Part shown: one piece after another, positions 47,938 to 56,574 of the stretch
How positions within the stretch are numbered: the stretch's first letter is position 1
How the letters are laid out: each line of letters opens with the position of its first letter
Assembly: GCA_904420585.1 (NCBI GenBank)
Contig: CAJFVX010000012.1
Span: 1-64,000, forward strand
Length of the DNA stretch: 64,000 nt
Direction: 5' to 3'
DNA from: Candidatus Howiella intestinavium
GTDB taxonomy: Bacteria > Bacillota > Clostridia > Oscillospirales > Acutalibacteraceae
Notes under the pieces: model-generated
Told to the model about the DNA's origin: nothing
The model's database searches: none
The model's input: the letters and a program-made list of their open reading frames with translations, nothing else
Translations under genes and position numbers: made by a program

Positions 47938-50889
47938 TCAGGCCTTGGCGGCGGCCTTTTTCTCGCTGGCCGCCATCAGGCTGCGGATGCGGATTTTCAC
48001 CGCCCCCAGGTTGTAGATTTCGTCGATTTTAATCTGGGTGTAGAGCTTGCCGCCGGTCTCTAAGATTTCCCGCACCTCATCGCCGGTGATGGCGTCGATG
48101 CCGCAGCCAAAGGATACCAGCTGAATCAGCTGCATATCCGGCTGTCCGGTGACGTACCGGGCGGCGTTGTACAGCCGGGAATGATAGGTCCACTGGTTGA
48201 GCACATGCACCGGCGCTTTGGGTACTAAGTGGGAAACGGCGTCCTCGGTGATGACGCAGAGGCCGAAGGAGGTCAGCAGGCTGTCGATGCCGTGGTTAAT
48301 CTCCGGGTCGATGTGGTAGGGCCGGCCGGCCAGCACGATAATCTGCCGCCCGTTGGCCCGGGCGTATTCGATGATCCGGCTGCCTTCCTTGCGGATCATT
48401 TCCTTGTATTCGTCGTAGGCCTTGTAGGCGATTTCCGCCGCGGCCTTGACCTCGCCTTTGGAGATGCCGAACTCGCTGGCGAAATACCCCGCCGCCTTCT
48501 TCTTGAAGTCGGCCGGCCGGTCCAGGCCGAAGTAGGGCATTAAGAACCGGGCGCCCTTCAGCCGCTCCACGTTGGCCGACAGCAGCTCGGGGTAGTAGGC
48601 CACCACCGGGCAGTTATAGTGATTGTCCCCCATGCCCTCGTTGAAGTTGTAGGGCAGGCAGGGGTAGAAAATGGTGTCCACACCCTGGTCCAGCAGGGCC
48701 TCGATGTGGCCGTGCATAAGCTTGGCGGGGTAGCAGACCGTGTCGGAGGGGATGGTGTACTGCCCCTTAATGTAAATCTGCCGGTTGGAGGGAGGGGACT
48801 GGATGACCTCGAAGTTCATGGAGGTGAAGAAGGCGTGCCAGAAGGGCAGGTTTTCGTACATATTCAGCCCCATGGGCAGGCCGATTTTGCCCCGGCTGCC
48901 GTCCCCCTTGCCCTTGGAGGGCAGGCCCCGCAGGTATTCGTATTTGAATTTGTACATATCGGGCAGTTCCTGGGTCTTCTGCTTGCCCAGCCCCTTTTCG
49001 CAGCGGTTGCCCGAGATGAACCGCCGGCCGCCCGAGAAGGTGTTGATGGTCAGGTTGCAGCGGTTGGTGCAGCCCTTGCAGACCGCCGGCTTGGCCGTGT
49101 GGGTGAAGTGCTCCAGCTCGGCCGCCGGCAGGATAGACGACTTCTGCAGCCCCAAATCCTTGGCGTACAGAGCCGCGCCGAAAGCCCCCATGAGCCCCGC
49201 GATAACCGGCCGGGTCACGTTGCGGCCCAGTTCCAGCTCAAAGCTGCGCAGCACCGCGTCGTTTAAGAAGGTGCCCCCCTGCACCACAATGTGCTCCCCC
49301 AAATCCTTGGCGGATGGGGCGCGGATAACCTTGTAAATGGCGTTTTTCACCACGCTGATGGACAGGCCGGCCGAGATGTCCTCCACCGATGCGCCCTCCT
49401 TCTGGGCCTGCTTGACCGAGGAGTTCATGAATACCGTGCAGCGGGAGCCCAAATCCACCGGATGCCGGGCCATAAGCCCCAGCTTGGCAAAGTCGGCGAT
49501 GGAGTAGCCCAAAGCCTTGGCAAAGGTCTCCAGGAAGGAGCCGCAGCCGGAGGAGCAGGCCTCGTTGAGCATGATGGAGTCCACCGCGCCGTTTCGGATT
49601 TTGAAACATTTCATGTCCTGGCCGCCGATGTCCAGGATAAAGTCCACGTTGGGGTTAAAGTGCTGGGCGGCGGTCAGGTGGGCCACCGTCTCTACCAGCC
49701 CGGCGTCGGTGTTGAAGGCGTTTTTGATGAGATCCTCGCCGTAGCCCGTGACGGCCGAACCGGCGATGTAGATGTGATCCCCCATGAGGGGATAGATAAC
49801 CTTCAGCTGTTCCAGCACCACCTGCACCGGGTTGCCGTTGTTGGAGGCATAGTAGCTGTAGAGCATCCGGCCGTCGGGGGTAATCAGGCAGAGCTTGGTG
49901 GTGGTGGAGCCGGCGTCGATGCCTAAGTAGGCCGGCCCGTCGTAGGAATCCGGGTCCAGATAGGGGGCGTCGGCCTTGGCGTGCCGGGCGGCGAAGGCCT
50001 TATATTCAGCCTCATCCTTGAAAAGCGGGTCCATGGTCACCGAAGCGTGGGTGTCGTCCACGGCGTTTTCAATGGCCTTTAAAACCTCGTCGTACTTTTT
50101 CACCGGCAGCTTTTCGGCGTAGAGGGCCGCGCCGTAGCCCACAAAGCAGTCGGCGTTTTTCGGGAAAATGGCGTGTTCCTCGTCCAGCTTCAGGGTCTCC
50201 ACAAACCGCTGCCGCAGGCCCTGTAAGAAGAAGAGGGGGCCGCCCAAAAAGACCACCTTGCCCTCGATTTTCCGCCCCTGGGCCAGGCCGGACACCGTCT
50301 GGTCCACCACGGCCTGGAGAATGGAGGCCGAAATATCCTCCTTGCGGGCCCCCTGGTTTAAAAGGGGCTGCACGTCGGTCTTGGCGAATACGCCGCAGCG
50401 GGAGGCGATGGAATAAATTTTCTCATGCTTGAGGCTTAAAGCGTCCAGCTCGTCCACCGAGATGTTCATAAGGGTGGCCATTTGGTCGATAAAGGCACCG
50501 GTGCCGCCGGCGCAGGAGCCGTTCATACGCTCCTCCAGGCCGCCCTTGAAGAAGATGATTTTGGCGTCCTCGCCCCCCAGTTCCACCACGGCGTCGGCGT
50601 CGGGGTATTCCTTTTCCACCGCGCCGGCGCAGGCGAAGACCTCCTGCACAAAGTCGATGCCCGCCGCCTTGGCCACGCCTAAACCGGCCGAGCCGGTGAT
50701 GGCCACCTGCATGTCCCCGTCGGGAAACATATCGGCGGCGGCCCTTAACATCTCCACCGTCTTCTCCCGCACCTTGGAATAGTGGCGCTGGTAGGATTTA
50801 TATGCAATGTTCTTTTCGTCGTCCAGCACCACGACCTTGACGGTGGTGGAGCCTACGTCGATACCAGTCAGCAATCTGTTTTCCTCCAT
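47938..50889 (-). CDS. Tandem ASKHA acyl-CoA dehydratase activase (BadF/BadG/BcrA/BcrD family) with DUF2229
   Basis: A 983-residue protein. Two ASKHA ATPase domains: the first opens GIDVGSTTVKVVVLDDEKNI (about residue 9), the second GIDAGSTTTKLCLITPDG (about 324). Each has a Cys-rich cluster loop: NGSCAGGTGAFIDQMATL and EACSSGCGSFLETFAKAL. The C-terminal third (about 680-980) is DUF2229 with VCYPAKLMHGHIEALLDQGV and LAGRPYHIDPEINHGIDSLL. Such proteins couple ATP hydrolysis to one-electron reduction of a [4Fe-4S] dehydratase. GGAGG-type sites are weak at the ATG. It is the first gene of a minus-strand pair with the dehydratase-like gene. Confidence 0.9.
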   Translation of the reverse strand: MEENRLLTGIDVGSTTVKVVVLDDEKNIAYKSYQRHYSKVREKTVEMLRAAADMFPDGDMQVAITGSAGLGVAKAAGIDFVQEVFACAGAVEKEYPDADAVVELGGEDAKIIFFKGGLEERMNGSCAGGTGAFIDQMATLMNISVDELDALSLKHEKIYSIASRCGVFAKTDVQPLLNQGARKEDISASILQAVVDQTVSGLAQGRKIEGKVVFLGGPLFFLQGLRQRFVETLKLDEEHAIFPKNADCFVGYGAALYAEKLPVKKYDEVLKAIENAVDDTHASVTMDPLFKDEAEYKAFAARHAKADAPYLDPDSYDGPAYLGIDAGSTTTKLCLITPDGRMLYSYYASNNGNPVQVVLEQLKVIYPLMGDHIYIAGSAVTGYGEDLIKNAFNTDAGLVETVAHLTAAQHFNPNVDFILDIGGQDMKCFKIRNGAVDSIMLNEACSSGCGSFLETFAKALGYSIADFAKLGLMARHPVDLGSRCTVFMNSSVKQAQKEGASVEDISAGLSISVVKNAIYKVIRAPSAKDLGEHIVVQGGTFLNDAVLRSFELELGRNVTRPVIAGLMGAFGAALYAKDLGLQKSSILPAAELEHFTHTAKPAVCKGCTNRCNLTINTFSGGRRFISGNRCEKGLGKQKTQELPDMYKFKYEYLRGLPSKGKGDGSRGKIGLPMGLNMYENLPFWHAFFTSMNFEVIQSPPSNRQIYIKGQYTIPSDTVCYPAKLMHGHIEALLDQGVDTIFYPCLPYNFNEGMGDNHYNCPVVAYYPELLSANVERLKGARFLMPYFGLDRPADFKKKAAGYFASEFGISKGEVKAAAEIAYKAYDEYKEMIRKEGSRIIEYARANGRQIIVLAGRPYHIDPEINHGIDSLLTSFGLCVITEDAVSHLVPKAPVHVLNQWTYHSRLYNAARYVTGQPDMQLIQLVSFGCGIDAITGDEVREILETGGKLYTQIKIDEIYNLGAVKIRIRSLMAASEKKAAAKA

Positions 50890-50972
50890 TGTCCGCCGGC
50901 GGTCAGCCGGGCTAAAGGGGTGTGGCGGGCGCCGCCCCGCAGCGGGGCAAAGCCCATAATATCTGATTCATC

Positions 50973-51002
50973 ATTATACCACTTGTTATAGTGCTTTTTC
51001 AA
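50973..51002 (-). promoter_or_regulatory. Promoter of the activase operon
   Basis: Minus strand TTGAAA (51002-50997), 18-base spacer, TATAAT (50978-50973), 84 bases before the ATG. The 444-base gap to acn (50890-51333) otherwise holds only this and the acn promoter; no gene is visible in it. Confidence 0.65.
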
Positions 51003-51169
51003 ACAAAAATCAAGAAGATTGCAGAAAAAAGCAGAATTTACATTGGGCCCTTCTGGCAGGCGGCACAAGGCTTTATAGGCTTTGCACAAAGTCGCCTGTT
51101 TTTCCGCCGGAACTTCCGTCACGGCCGGAATCCGGGGGTCAAAAAGTCTCCGGGGGAGGGGGAAAATCC

Positions 51170-51187
51170 GTGTTAAATCATTGACAA
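51170..51187. promoter_or_regulatory. Candidate Rex operator upstream of acn
   Basis: GTGTTAA-ATCA-TTGACAA matches the clostridial Rex palindrome TTGTTAA-N4-TTAACAA at 12 of 14 arm positions. It covers the -35 box of the acn promoter, as expected for a repressor. The rex gene ends the same gene cluster. Confidence 0.6.
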
Positions 51188-51209
51188 TCTTTTAAAAATA
51201 GCGGATAAT
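51181..51209 (+). promoter_or_regulatory. Promoter of acn-icd-rex
   Basis: TTGACA (51181-51186), 17-base spacer, GATAAT (51204-51209); leader of about 120 bases before acn. Confidence 0.75.
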
Positions 51210-51333
51210 GTATTCTGTATTGGAAGGCGGGTCGGCTGTCCGGCCGCAACCTTCCTTCCGCATCATGTATATGCGGACGGGCCTCTTTGCAGTACGGGCC
51301 CGCCGCAGGGATTCAGAAAGGGGATATGGAAAC

Positions 51334-53274
51334 ATGGGTTATACCCTGGCGCAGAAGATTATCAAGGCCCACCTGGTGGACGGTGAAATGGTACCGGGCA
51401 AGGACATCGGGCTGAAAATCGACCAGACCCTGACCCAGGACGCCACCGGCACCATGGCCTACCTGGAATTTGAGGCCATGGGGGTGGACAGGGTCAAGAC
51501 CGAGCGTTCGGTGGCCTATATCGACCACAACACCCTGCAGACCGGTTTTGAAAACGCCGACGACCACCGCTACATCCAGTCCATCTGCAAAAAGCACGGC
51601 ATTTATTACTCCCACCCCGGCAACGGCATCTGCCATCAGGTGCATCTGGAGCGGTTCGGCATCCCCGGCAAGACCCTCATCGGCTCCGACTCCCACACCC
51701 CCACCGGCGGCGGCATCGGCATGCTGGCCATCGGCGCCGGCGGCCTGGACGTGGCCGTGGCCATGGGCGGCGGCGCCTACTATATCCCCATGCCCAAGAT
51801 GGTAAAGGTGGAACTGACCGGATGTCTTAAGCCCTTTGTTTCGGCCAAGGACGTCATCCTGGAAGTCCTGCGGCGCATGAGCGTCAAGGGCGGCGTGGGC
51901 AAGATTGTGGAATACGGCGGCGAAGGGGTAAAGACCCTGTCGGTGCCCGAGCGGGCCACCATCACCAACATGGGGGCGGAACTGGGGGCCACCACCTCCA
52001 TCTTCCCCTCGGATGAGGTCACCCGGAAATTCTTAAAGGCCCAGGGCCGGGAGGAGGATTACACCCCCCTGCAGAGCGACCCCGACGCCGAGTACGACGA
52101 AATCCTCACCATCGACCTGTCGGAGCTGCAGCCCGAGGCGGCCGCGCCCCATTCCCCCGACAATGTGAAGAACATCGCCGACATCGCCGGGATGAAGGTG
52201 GACCAGGTGCTCATCGGCTCCTGCACCAACTCCTCCCTGCTGGATATGCTCAAGGTCGCCCGCATTTTCGAGGGCAAGACGGTGCATCCGGATGTGAGCG
52301 TGGGTATCGCTCCCGGCTCCAAGCAGGTGCTGAATATGCTGGCCGACTGCGGCGCCCTCTCCACCCTGATTTCCGCCGGCGCCCGGATTCTGGAAAGCGC
52401 ATGCGGCCCCTGCATCGGCATGGGCCAGTCCCCCAATTCCGGAGCCGTGTCCCTGCGGACCTTCAACCGCAACTTTGAGGGCCGCTCCGGCACCGCCGAC
52501 GCCGGCGTCTACCTGGTCAGCCCCGAGACGGCGGCGGCCGCCGCCCTCACCGGCGTCATCACCGACCCCCGCACCCTGGACGTGAGCTTTGACGACATCC
52601 AGCTGCCCGAAAAGTTCCTTATCAACGACAATATGGTGGACGCCCCCGCCCCGGCCGAGGAGGCCGACAAGGTGGAAATCAAGCGGGGCCCCAACATCAA
52701 GCCCTTCCCCCACACCGAGCCGCTGCTGGACGAGGTGGAATGCAGCGCCATCCTCAAGGTAGGGGACAATATCACCACCGACCACATCATGCCCGCCGGG
52801 GCCAAAATCCTGCCCCTGCGCTCCAACATCCCCAAAATCTCCGAGCACTGCTTCACCCGCTGCGATGAGGATTTCCCCGCCCGCTGCAAGCGGGAGGGCA
52901 AGGGCATCATCATCGGCGGCGAGAACTACGGGCAGGGCTCTTCCAGAGAGCACGCCGCCCTGGCCCCCCTGTATCTGGGCATCAAGGCGGTGGTGGTCAA
53001 GTCCTTCGCCCGCATCCATAAGGCCAACCTGGTCAACGCCGGCATCCTGCCCCTGACCTTCGAGAACCCCGCCGACTACGATAAAATCACCCAGGGGGAC
53101 AAGCTGTCCTTAAAGGGCCTGCGGAAGGCTGTAAAGGACGGGAAGGAAATCGTCCTGCACAACCTGACCACCGGCGAGGACTATAAGCTTACCTGCGACC
53201 TGTCCGGCCGGGCCCGGGACATCATCCTGGCCGGCGGCCTGCTGCGGTACACCAAGAATCAGCACGACGCGTAA
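51334..53274 (+). CDS. acn: Aconitate hydratase (short, clostridial type)
   Basis: A 646-residue enzyme interconverting citrate and isocitrate. The [4Fe-4S] ligands are C297 (IGSCTNSSLLDM), C357 and C360 (ACGPCIGMG). SDSHTPTGGGIGMLAIGAGG and the swivel-domain ENYGQGSSREHAAL are also present. The length fits the approximately 640-residue clostridial AcnA/homoaconitase-like group, not the 890-residue AcnA. The ATG at 51334 (MGYTLAQKIIKAHLV) follows AAAGGGGATA; 42 upstream codons in frame are leader. Followed by icd and rex on the same strand. Confidence 0.94.
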   Translation: MGYTLAQKIIKAHLVDGEMVPGKDIGLKIDQTLTQDATGTMAYLEFEAMGVDRVKTERSVAYIDHNTLQTGFENADDHRYIQSICKKHGIYYSHPGNGICHQVHLERFGIPGKTLIGSDSHTPTGGGIGMLAIGAGGLDVAVAMGGGAYYIPMPKMVKVELTGCLKPFVSAKDVILEVLRRMSVKGGVGKIVEYGGEGVKTLSVPERATITNMGAELGATTSIFPSDEVTRKFLKAQGREEDYTPLQSDPDAEYDEILTIDLSELQPEAAAPHSPDNVKNIADIAGMKVDQVLIGSCTNSSLLDMLKVARIFEGKTVHPDVSVGIAPGSKQVLNMLADCGALSTLISAGARILESACGPCIGMGQSPNSGAVSLRTFNRNFEGRSGTADAGVYLVSPETAAAAALTGVITDPRTLDVSFDDIQLPEKFLINDNMVDAPAPAEEADKVEIKRGPNIKPFPHTEPLLDEVECSAILKVGDNITTDHIMPAGAKILPLRSNIPKISEHCFTRCDEDFPARCKREGKGIIIGGENYGQGSSREHAALAPLYLGIKAVVVKSFARIHKANLVNAGILPLTFENPADYDKITQGDKLSLKGLRKAVKDGKEIVLHNLTTGEDYKLTCDLSGRARDIILAGGLLRYTKNQHDA

Positions 53275-53325
53275 ACCTTTGCGGGGCGCCGTCCCCCAGT
53301 ATCCTATAGAAAGCGAGTGATTCCC

Positions 53326-54495
53326 ATGAACGAACAGAAGATTAAGGAAGCCGTAGAAAAGTTTGAAACCCTGATTCGCGCCCAGGAGGAGCGGGCCGAG
53401 CGGATAAAGCAGGAAAAGGACTTTGTGGACTACGATGCCCTGGATACCATCGTCATCGGCGTCTGCGGCGGCGACGGCATCGGCCCGGTTATCACCAACG
53501 AATCGGCCCGGGTGCTGAAGTTCCTGCTGGCCGACGAGGTAAAGAGCGGCAAGGTGACCTTCAAGCAGATCGACGGCCTGACCATCGAAAACCGGGCGGC
53601 CCAGAACAAGGCCATCCCCGATGATGTGCTGGCCGAGCTGAAGACCTGCCACGTCATCCTCAAGGGCCCCACCACCACCCCCCGGGCCGGCGACCCCTGG
53701 CCCAACATCGAGAGCGCCAACGTGGCCATGCGCAAGGAGCTGGATCTCTTTGCCAACATGCGGCCGGTGCGGGTGCCCGACCAGGGCATCGACTGGACCT
53801 TCTTCCGTGAGAACACCGAGGGCGGCTACGCCGTGGGTTCCCAGGGCATCCATGTCACCGACGATCTGGCCGTGGACTTTGTGGTGACCACCACCGAGGG
53901 CAGCGAGCGCATCGCGCGGCTTGCCTACGAGTACGCCCGCAAGAACAAGAAGGACCGGGTGTCCATCATCACCAAGGCCAACGTCATCAAGACCACCGAC
54001 GGCAAGTTCTTAAAGATTTGCCAGGCCGTGGGCAAGGAGTACCCCGAAATCACCACCGACGACTGGTATATCGACATCACCACGGCCAAGCTCATCGACG
54101 AGAAGCGCCGCCGGGATTTCAAGGTTTTCGTCCTGCCCAACCTGTACGGCGACATCATCACCGACGAGGCGGCCGAGTTCCAGGGCGGCGTGGGCACCGC
54201 CGGCAGCGCCAACATCGGCAAGCGGTACGCCATGTTCGAGGCCATCCACGGTTCGGCCCCCCGCATGGTGGCCGAGGGCCGGGATAAGTACGCCGACCCC
54301 TGCTCCATGCTGCGGGCTTCGGCCATGCTGCTGTCCCACATCGGCCGGCAGGACAAGGCCGACCTGCTGGAGCGGGCGCTGGACATCTGCATGTACGAGG
54401 AAAAGAAGATGCAGATTACCGGCCGGGATACCGGCTGCACCTGCGCCGAGTTCGGCGACTACGTCATGCAGACGGTGGAGAAGCTGTCCAAGTAA
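53326..54495 (+). CDS. icd: Isocitrate dehydrogenase
   Basis: A 389-residue beta-decarboxylating dehydrogenase: isocitrate to 2-oxoglutarate. Landmarks are GVCGGDGIGPVITNESARVL, a substrate-phosphate region near PTTTPRAGDPW, RENTEGGYAVGSQG, and the metal-binding NLYGDIITDEAAEFQGGVG. The cofactor site GSAPRMVAEGRDKYADP is of the IDH/IMDH family; NAD or NADP preference is not clear by eye. The ATG at 53326 is chosen over an upstream GTG. It is placed between acn and rex, giving a citrate-to-2-oxoglutarate module that could feed glutamate synthesis. Confidence 0.93.
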   Translation: MNEQKIKEAVEKFETLIRAQEERAERIKQEKDFVDYDALDTIVIGVCGGDGIGPVITNESARVLKFLLADEVKSGKVTFKQIDGLTIENRAAQNKAIPDDVLAELKTCHVILKGPTTTPRAGDPWPNIESANVAMRKELDLFANMRPVRVPDQGIDWTFFRENTEGGYAVGSQGIHVTDDLAVDFVVTTTEGSERIARLAYEYARKNKKDRVSIITKANVIKTTDGKFLKICQAVGKEYPEITTDDWYIDITTAKLIDEKRRRDFKVFVLPNLYGDIITDEAAEFQGGVGTAGSANIGKRYAMFEAIHGSAPRMVAEGRDKYADPCSMLRASAMLLSHIGRQDKADLLERALDICMYEEKKMQITGRDTGCTCAEFGDYVMQTVEKLSK

Positions 54496-54596
54496 GCTAT
54501 CCGGATGGAAAAAGGGGCGGGGCGGCCCGGCTGGGTTCCCCCGCCCTTTATGAATCAGGCCGCGGGCGACCGCCCGGACAAAGGTGTGTGATACCA

Positions 54597-55256
54597 TTGC
54601 ATAAAAACGGCGCCATTTCCGTTTCCGTCATCAAACGGCTGCCCCGGTACTACCGGTTTTTGGCCGATTTGAAGGCCGCCGGCGTGGTGCGGATTTCCTC
54701 GAGGGAACTCTCCGACCGCATGGGGCTGACCGCCAGCCAAATCCGGCAGGATCTCAATTGCTTCGGCGGCTTCGGCCAGCAGGGATACGGGTACAATGTG
54801 GAACAGCTTTTCCACGAAATCGGGCTGATTCTGGGATTGGACCATACCCGCAAGGCCATCCTTATCGGCGCGGGCAATCTGGGCCGGGCCATCGCCACAC
54901 ACATGTCCTTTGAATCCAGGGGCTTCCAGCTCATCGGCATCTTTGATAAAAAGGAGTCCCTGGCCGGGCAGATGGTGCGGGGATTCCCCGTCCGCCACAT
55001 CGACGGCCTGGACGAATTCTGCCGGGAGAACCTGCCCGAGGTGGCCATTTTATGTATCCCCCGGTCGGAGGCGGCGGCCCTGGCCGACCAGCTTATCAAG
55101 CTGGGCATCAAGGGCTTTTGGAATTTCAGCCACTACGACCTTTCGGTCAAGTACCCGGACATCCCGGTGGAAAACGTCCATTTGGGCGACAGCCTCATGA
55201 CCCTGTGCTATAACGTAAACCAGCGCATCGCCGCCGAGGAAGCGGGAAAAAAATAA
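54597..55256 (+). CDS. rex: Redox-sensing transcriptional repressor Rex
   Basis: A 219-residue repressor. The winged-helix domain (ISVSVIKRLPRYYRFLADLK; SSRELSDRMGLTASQIRQDL; FGQQGYGYNVEQL) is followed by a NAD(H)-binding Rossmann fold (AILIGAGNLGRAIATHMSF). Rex releases DNA when NADH is high. The start is taken as the TTG at 54597 because AAAGGTG (54580-54586) is ten bases from it but only one base from the alternative GTG at 54588. It lies 100 bases after icd. A candidate Rex site sits over the acn promoter, suggesting autoregulation of the whole unit. Confidence 0.93.
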   Translation: MHKNGAISVSVIKRLPRYYRFLADLKAAGVVRISSRELSDRMGLTASQIRQDLNCFGGFGQQGYGYNVEQLFHEIGLILGLDHTRKAILIGAGNLGRAIATHMSFESRGFQLIGIFDKKESLAGQMVRGFPVRHIDGLDEFCRENLPEVAILCIPRSEAAALADQLIKLGIKGFWNFSHYDLSVKYPDIPVENVHLGDSLMTLCYNVNQRIAAEEAGKK

Positions 55257-55282
55257 AAGTTTTTGCCCGCTTTTTTTAAAAG
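55253..55282 (+). repeat. TAAAAGTTTTT-type repeat after rex
   Basis: AATAAAAGTTTTTGCCCGC then a T7 run and AAAA, nearly identical to the element right after the mutS2 stop codon (45176-45206). It starts within the rex stop codon. Confidence 0.65.
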
Positions 55283-55422
55283 GGATTCCCCTGTTAGGGG
55301 AAATGCCGCGCAGCGACAAAAGGGTGCCCGCCTCTGGAAGAGGGCGGGGTGCCGGGGTAAAACCCCGGCTCGCGTCCTGTGGAACGCAAAAGGCCCTGTT
55401 TAAAAGGACCAATATATAAAAA

Positions 55423-55523
55423 GCAGAAACCGACGACATGCGCGTCGGTTTCTGCATACGACAAATCCTGTGCATACGGGATTTGTCGGGGGAATGTTAG
55501 AAGGGGGGCTTGCCCCTCTTCTA
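55423..55523 (+). repeat. Dispersed three-hairpin repeat, copy 3
   Basis: A: arms GCAGAAACCGACG and CGTCGGTTTCTGC, loop ACATGCG. B: CGACAAATCC and GGATTTGTCG. C: TAGAAG-GGGGGC and GCCCCTCTTCTA. Same order, opposite strand, as 19585-19680. Confidence 0.8.
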
Positions 55524-55550
55524 CAACCTGTCGGCTTTGCCGACAGGTTG

Positions 55551-55586
55551 AAACACGGACGCTTATAAGGAAGCGTCCGTGTTTTT
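55551..55586. terminator. Terminator of the DUF378 gene (bidirectional)
   Basis: AAACACGGACGCTT pairs with AAGCGTCCGTGTTT, with T and A tracts on the two sides; 15 bases after the DUF378 stop on the minus strand. Confidence 0.8.
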
Positions 55587-55601
55587 CTGTATGGGTTCCC
55601 A

Positions 55602-55820
55602 TTATTGCCGATGGGATGTTTCCACGGCTTCTTCCCTGTCCCGGAAGAGCAGGGAGATGCACCAGATAGAAGCCAGAGCGACCAGGGTGTAGATGATACG
55701 GCTGACAATGGCCGACTGGCCGCCAAAGAGCCAAGCCACCAGGTCGAACTGGAAGAGGCCGATGCTGCCCCAGTTCAAGCCGCCGATGATGACAAGGATC
55801 AGACAGATTCTGTCCAGCAT
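55602..55820 (-). CDS. DUF378 family small membrane protein
   Basis: A 72-residue protein. Two membrane helices (ICLILVIIGGLNWGSIGLFQ and IIYTLVALASIWCISLLF) enclose the DUF378 signature GGLNWG..G....D.V..LFG. The ATG at 55820 (MLDRICLIL) is preferred; AAGGAG lies upstream. The role of DUF378 is unknown. It is monocistronic, reading toward the hairpin array. Confidence 0.9.
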   Translation of the reverse strand: MLDRICLILVIIGGLNWGSIGLFQFDLVAWLFGGQSAIVSRIIYTLVALASIWCISLLFRDREEAVETSHRQ

Positions 55821-56019
55821 GGATGATTCAACTCCTTCCAAAAGTCATGCCAGGGCTTTGGGGCCGCCGGCAGGAATACCGCGCGGGAAAGTCCGCGCAC
55901 TGTATCGCCACTATTTTTGCACGGCGGCGGGGGAAATATACGCGGGGAAGGAAAAAGGGTTTTCTTTGGAAAGAATTTCTAAAATAAAAATTTCGGCGGT
56001 CATGGCTTTTCTTGCACAT

Positions 56020-56074
56020 AAAACAGCCGCCGGAGACGCTGCCATGGTACGGCTGCATCTCCGGCGGCTGTTTT
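56020..56074. terminator. Terminator of the folate operon (bidirectional)
   Basis: AAAACAGCCGCCGGAGA pairs with its complement around a 21-base region; about 27 bases after the nudix stop. The rest of 55821-56100 shows no gene. Confidence 0.8.
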
Positions 56075-56100
56075 CTTTTCATAACGCCGCAACCAGCGGG

Positions 56101-56562
56101 CTATTCCGCCGGCTGGTAGAAGATTTCATCCGGCAGGCCGCCGCCGTACCGGCAGACGGCCTCGGTGTACCCATCCCGGAAAAACAGGGGCAGATACATA
56201 TCAAAGTGTTCAGACAGCCGCATCCTAGCCAAGGCCTCCGGCTCTGTCCAGAACACCCGTCCTTCCTCGGTGCCGGGCAGCAGCTGGCCGGTAAAGCAGG
56301 TGGTCTTATAGAGAAACACCAGATACCGGTCACCATTTTCCCGGTGGCACCAGTTGATGAGCCCGCAGGGGATAAGGCCGCTTACCCGCAGGCCGGTTTC
56401 CTCGTAGACCTCCCGGGCGGCCGACTCCGTAAAACTCTCCCCCGGCTCCACGTGGCCGCCGGGGAAGGTAACCCCCGGCCAGCTTTTCACCCGTTCCTCG
56501 GCCACCACCCGGCCGGTGGCCGGATCCTGCACCATGACCATGTTGGTCAGTTCGATTTCCAA
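56101..56562 (-). CDS. NUDIX hydrolase in folate operon
   Basis: A 153-residue protein. A canonical Nudix box is seen in GGHVEPGESFTESAAREVYE, then ETGL (about residues 36-60). The start is TTG at 56562, supported by AAGGAGG seven bases upstream that overlaps the folBK stop. Overall it resembles MutT-type 8-oxo-dGTP diphosphatases. Its position as last gene of folE-folP-folBK makes removal of pyrophosphate from dihydroneopterin triphosphate, the otherwise missing step, a fair hypothesis. The terminator at 56020-56074 closes the unit. Confidence 0.9.
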   Translation of the reverse strand: MEIELTNMVMVQDPATGRVVAEERVKSWPGVTFPGGHVEPGESFTESAAREVYEETGLRVSGLIPCGLINWCHRENGDRYLVFLYKTTCFTGQLLPGTEEGRVFWTEPEALARMRLSEHFDMYLPLFFRDGYTEAVCRYGGGLPDEIFYQPAE

Positions 56563-56574
56563 ATCCCCGCCTCC

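Larger units (their letters stand above)
55283..55600. repeat. Gene-free run of consecutive hairpins
   Basis: Over 300 bases without a gene, filled with inverted repeats: about 55290, 55330, 55353, then A (55423-55455), B (55459-55488), C (55498-55523), D (55524-55550) and a terminator (55551-55586). No coding frame with a ribosome site is seen. Confidence 0.7.

Noticed and set aside
55283-55600. Hairpin array considered as an attachment site or phage remnant
   Set aside because: No integrase, tRNA target or direct repeats; better explained by dispersed hairpin elements and terminators.
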